Source of the DNA: Leisingera sp. ANG-M1
Lineage (GTDB): Bacteria; Pseudomonadota; Alphaproteobacteria; Rhodobacterales; Rhodobacteraceae
DNA length: 64,000 nucleotides
Assembly: GCF_000813745.1 (NCBI RefSeq)
Contig: NZ_JWLC01000027.1
Span: 878 to 64,877, forward strand
Direction of reading: 5' to 3'
The position numbers and the translations under genes were made by a program. Position 1 is the first letter of the stretch; each line of letters starts with the position of its first letter. The notes below the pieces were generated by a model. That model was not told the DNA's origin. It worked only from the letters and a program-made list of their open reading frames with translations, and did no database searches. This document shows positions 62,190 through 64,000 of this stretch, piece after piece.

Positions 62190-63311
62190 ATGAGCTTTGA
62201 AACCCCGGGGCCGGTTGAAGCGCAACTGCGCGGCGCCATCAGCCCGATTGAAGAGATCATCGAAGAGGCCCGCCAGGGCCGGATGTTCATCCTGGTCGAC
62301 CACGAGGACCGTGAGAACGAGGGCGATCTGGTGATCCCGGCGCAAGCTGCGGATGCGGCGGCGATCAACTTCATGGCCACCCATGGCCGCGGGTTGATCT
62401 GCCTGACCCTGCCGGCCGAGCGGATTGAGGAGCTGGGCCTGCCGATGATGGCGCTGCACAACTCCTCGCGCCATGAAACCGCCTTTACCGTTTCAATCGA
62501 AGCGCGAGAGGGGGTCTCTACCGGTATTTCTGCGGCTGACCGGGCGCTGACCGTGGCCACCGCCATCGACCCTGAGAAAACCGCAGCCGACATCGCCACG
62601 CCTGGCCATGTCTTTCCGCTGCGCGCGCGCCGGGGCGGCGTGCTGGTCCGCGCGGGCCACACCGAGGCCGGCTGCGACGTCGCGCGCCTGGCCGGCCACT
62701 ACCCGTCGTCGGTGATCTGCGAGATCATGAAAGAAGACGGCACCATGGCGCGTCTGCCTGATCTGGTGGATTACGCCAAGACGCACGATCTGAAGATCGG
62801 CACCATTGCCGACCTGATCGCCTACCGCTCGCGCAACGACAACCTGGTGGTTGAGACCGCTTGCAGCCAAGTCACTTCTGAGTTCGGCGGCGACTGGGAG
62901 ATGCGGATCTTCACCGACCAGACCCATGGTGTGGAACACGTTGTGCTGATCAAAGGCGATATCTCCTCCTCCGGCCCGGTTCTGTGCCGCACCCATGCGC
63001 TGCACGAAGCCTCCGACCTCTTGGGCCTTGGCCCGAAACCGGCGGGCGAGCTGCCCAAGGCGATGGAGCTGATCGCAGCTGAGGGCAGGGGTGTTGTCTG
63101 CCTGTTCCGCGAGCCGCGCCATTCACTTTATGCGCCCGAGGATGAAGGTCCCCGCACCATCAAGCAGACCGGGCTTGGGGCGCAGATCCTCTCCAAGCTG
63201 GGCCTGCATGAGCTGGAACTGCTGACCGACTCGCCGCAAACCACCTACCTGGGCCTGGATGCTTATGGCCTTTCCATTGTGGGCACCCGCCCGATTTTGA
63301 AGGACGCTTGA
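62190..63311 (+). CDS. ribB: 3,4-dihydroxy-2-butanone 4-phosphate synthase with degenerate GTP cyclohydrolase II domain (RibBX-like)
   Basis: A 373-residue protein. Residues about 20-210 carry an intact RibB domain ([58 protein letters not shown]). Residues about 215-373 align with GTP cyclohydrolase II but lack its zinc cysteines: around the expected HSECLTGD and SLRCDC motifs this protein reads [16 protein letters not shown]. It should make the butanone phosphate only, like RibBX of Shewanella. A separate ribA would be needed. It is followed by ribH after one base. Confidence 0.87.
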   Translation: MSFETPGPVEAQLRGAISPIEEIIEEARQGRMFILVDHEDRENEGDLVIPAQAADAAAINFMATHGRGLICLTLPAERIEELGLPMMALHNSSRHETAFTVSIEAREGVSTGISAADRALTVATAIDPEKTAADIATPGHVFPLRARRGGVLVRAGHTEAGCDVARLAGHYPSSVICEIMKEDGTMARLPDLVDYAKTHDLKIGTIADLIAYRSRNDNLVVETACSQVTSEFGGDWEMRIFTDQTHGVEHVVLIKGDISSSGPVLCRTHALHEASDLLGLGPKPAGELPKAMELIAAEGRGVVCLFREPRHSLYAPEDEGPRTIKQTGLGAQILSKLGLHELELLTDSPQTTYLGLDAYGLSIVGTRPILKDA

Positions 63312-63312
63312 T

Positions 63313-63864
63313 ATGGCTGGACATGAAACCCACTACACCCTGCCGCGCGCGGAATTCGACAAGCCGGTGAAGCTGCTGATCGTGGTGGCGCCTTACTACA
63401 AGGACATCGCCGACAATCTGGTAGCGGGCGCCGCAGCCGAGATCGAAGCCGCAGGCGGCACCTTTGAGATCGCCGAAGTGCCGGGCGCGCTGGAAGTGCC
63501 GACCGCAATTGCGATTGCCGACCGCACCTCGAATTTCGATGGCTATGTGGCGCTGGGCTGCGTGATCCGCGGCGAGACCACCCATTATGACACCGTCTGC
63601 AACGACAGCTCGCGCGCGATCCAGCTGATGGGGCTGCAGGGCCTGTGCATCGGCAATGGTATCCTGACCGTTGAAAACCGCAAACAGGCCGAGGTGCGCG
63701 CCGATACCGCCGATCAGAACAAAGGCGGCGGTGCTGCGGCTGCGGCCTTGCATCTGATCGCACTCACGCGTAAGTGGGGCGACCAGACCAAAGGCATCGG
63801 CTTCAAGGCGCCCGCAGGGGCGTACCAGGTTGCCGGTACAGATAACGGATCCACCAGCGCATGA
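63313..63864 (+). CDS. ribH: 6,7-dimethyl-8-ribityllumazine synthase
   Basis: A 183-residue enzyme with the family core LLIVVAPYYKDIADNLVAGA, EVPGALEVPTAIAIAD, YVALGCVIRGETTHYDTVCN and the C-terminal KGGGAAAAALHLIAL. It condenses the butanone phosphate and the pyrimidine to lumazine and usually forms large oligomers. It starts one base after ribB and overlaps nusB by ATGA, the common ribH-nusB pair. Confidence 0.95.
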   Translation: MAGHETHYTLPRAEFDKPVKLLIVVAPYYKDIADNLVAGAAAEIEAAGGTFEIAEVPGALEVPTAIAIADRTSNFDGYVALGCVIRGETTHYDTVCNDSSRAIQLMGLQGLCIGNGILTVENRKQAEVRADTADQNKGGGAAAAALHLIALTRKWGDQTKGIGFKAPAGAYQVAGTDNGSTSA

Positions 63865-64000
63865 GCACCCAGGACAGCCGCCCCAAGGGCAATGGCAAGA
63901 ATCAAATGAGATCGGCAGCGCGGCTTTATGCGCTGCAGGCGCTGTTCCAGATGGAGCAGAGCAGCCAGACCTTTGACCAGGTGATCGTCGAGTTCGAAGA
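63861..64000 (+). CDS. nusB: Transcription antitermination factor NusB, N-terminal part (cut by window)
   Basis: 46 codons are present, starting MSTQDSRPKGNGKNQMRSAA, then RLYALQALFQMEQSSQTFDQ. The RSAARLYALQALFQME segment is the NusB N-terminal helix. NusB works with NusE in rRNA antitermination. It overlaps the ribH stop and continues past the window. Confidence 0.9.
   Translation, partial: MSTQDSRPKGNGKNQMRSAARLYALQALFQMEQSSQTFDQVIVEFE

Overview
The window reads as chromosomal DNA of a Rhodobacterales (Roseobacter-group) alphaproteobacterium, close in style to Leisingera, Phaeobacter or Ruegeria. Supporting signs are high GC, the carnitine module with a fused carnitine dehydrogenase/thioesterase, a soxBDAG sarcosine oxidase operon, a PleD-type regulator divergent from a DUF3572 gene, the hom-glpX-recJ order, dnaG-rpoD, and an alphaproteobacterial LexA box (GTTC-N7-GTTC). 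No transposase, phage gene, integrase or CRISPR array was seen. The genus call is inference from gene content.

Layout. 1-3.4 kb: start of a LexA-controlled gene cut by the window edge, a hydrolase, two tandem rhodaneses and an aldo/keto reductase. 3.4-7.9 kb: carnitine catabolism (GlxA/CdhR-type regulator, BKACE, carnitine dehydrogenase-thioesterase, SDR). 8-12.2 kb: XRE regulator divergent from a DUF2061-desaturase pair, an EamA transporter, a Nudix hydrolase and a DUF983 protein. 12.4-14.4 kb: EF-hand protein, ECF sigma factor, a small membrane protein and a CnrX-like periplasmic sensor. 14.5-21 kb: PleD-like GGDEF protein, DUF3572, HAD phosphatase, an MttB-family methyltransferase, and an H-NOX-like protein paired with an HNOBA-GGDEF protein. 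20.9-22.5 kb: gene-poor DNA with two identical tRNA-Glu genes. 22.5-27.2 kb: recJ, glpX, hom and a lipoprotein. 27.3-34.9 kb: small regulators and enzymes, including TetR, GNAT, ABM, pirin, adenylate cyclase, a reductive-dehalogenase-like Fe-S protein, LysR and a beta-hydroxyacid dehydrogenase. 34.9-37.7 kb: three Tad-type pilus/surface proteins. 38-44.8 kb: an amino-acid dehydrogenase and soxBDAG. 44.8-49.3 kb: dnaG-rpoD. 49.3-53.6 kb: small envelope proteins, including three tandem paralogues of unknown function. 53.7-64 kb: nrdR-ribD, kpsS-kpsD-kpsC on the other strand, ribE, a proline-racemase-family gene, then ribBX-ribH-nusB running off the edge.

How the genes fit together. Several are quaternary-amine genes. 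Carnitine would be oxidised and cleaved to glycine betaine, and sarcosine from betaine demethylation would be split by SoxBDAG to glycine and a one-carbon unit. The MttB-family protein and the amino-acid dehydrogenase may belong to the same economy. The riboflavin genes form an interrupted cluster. Their RibBA-like protein has lost the GTP cyclohydrolase II zinc site, so it looks like RibBX, and a separate ribA is expected elsewhere.

Most unusual items: the EF-hand/ECF sigma/metal-sensor operon; the H-NOX-like protein with proline at the haem-ligand position beside an HNOBA-GGDEF protein; the three tandem two-cysteine periplasmic paralogues; a leader hairpin that would hide the Shine-Dalgarno of an ABM-family gene; and two families of intergenic repeats, one of which keeps its flanks while its long hairpin stem differs between copies.
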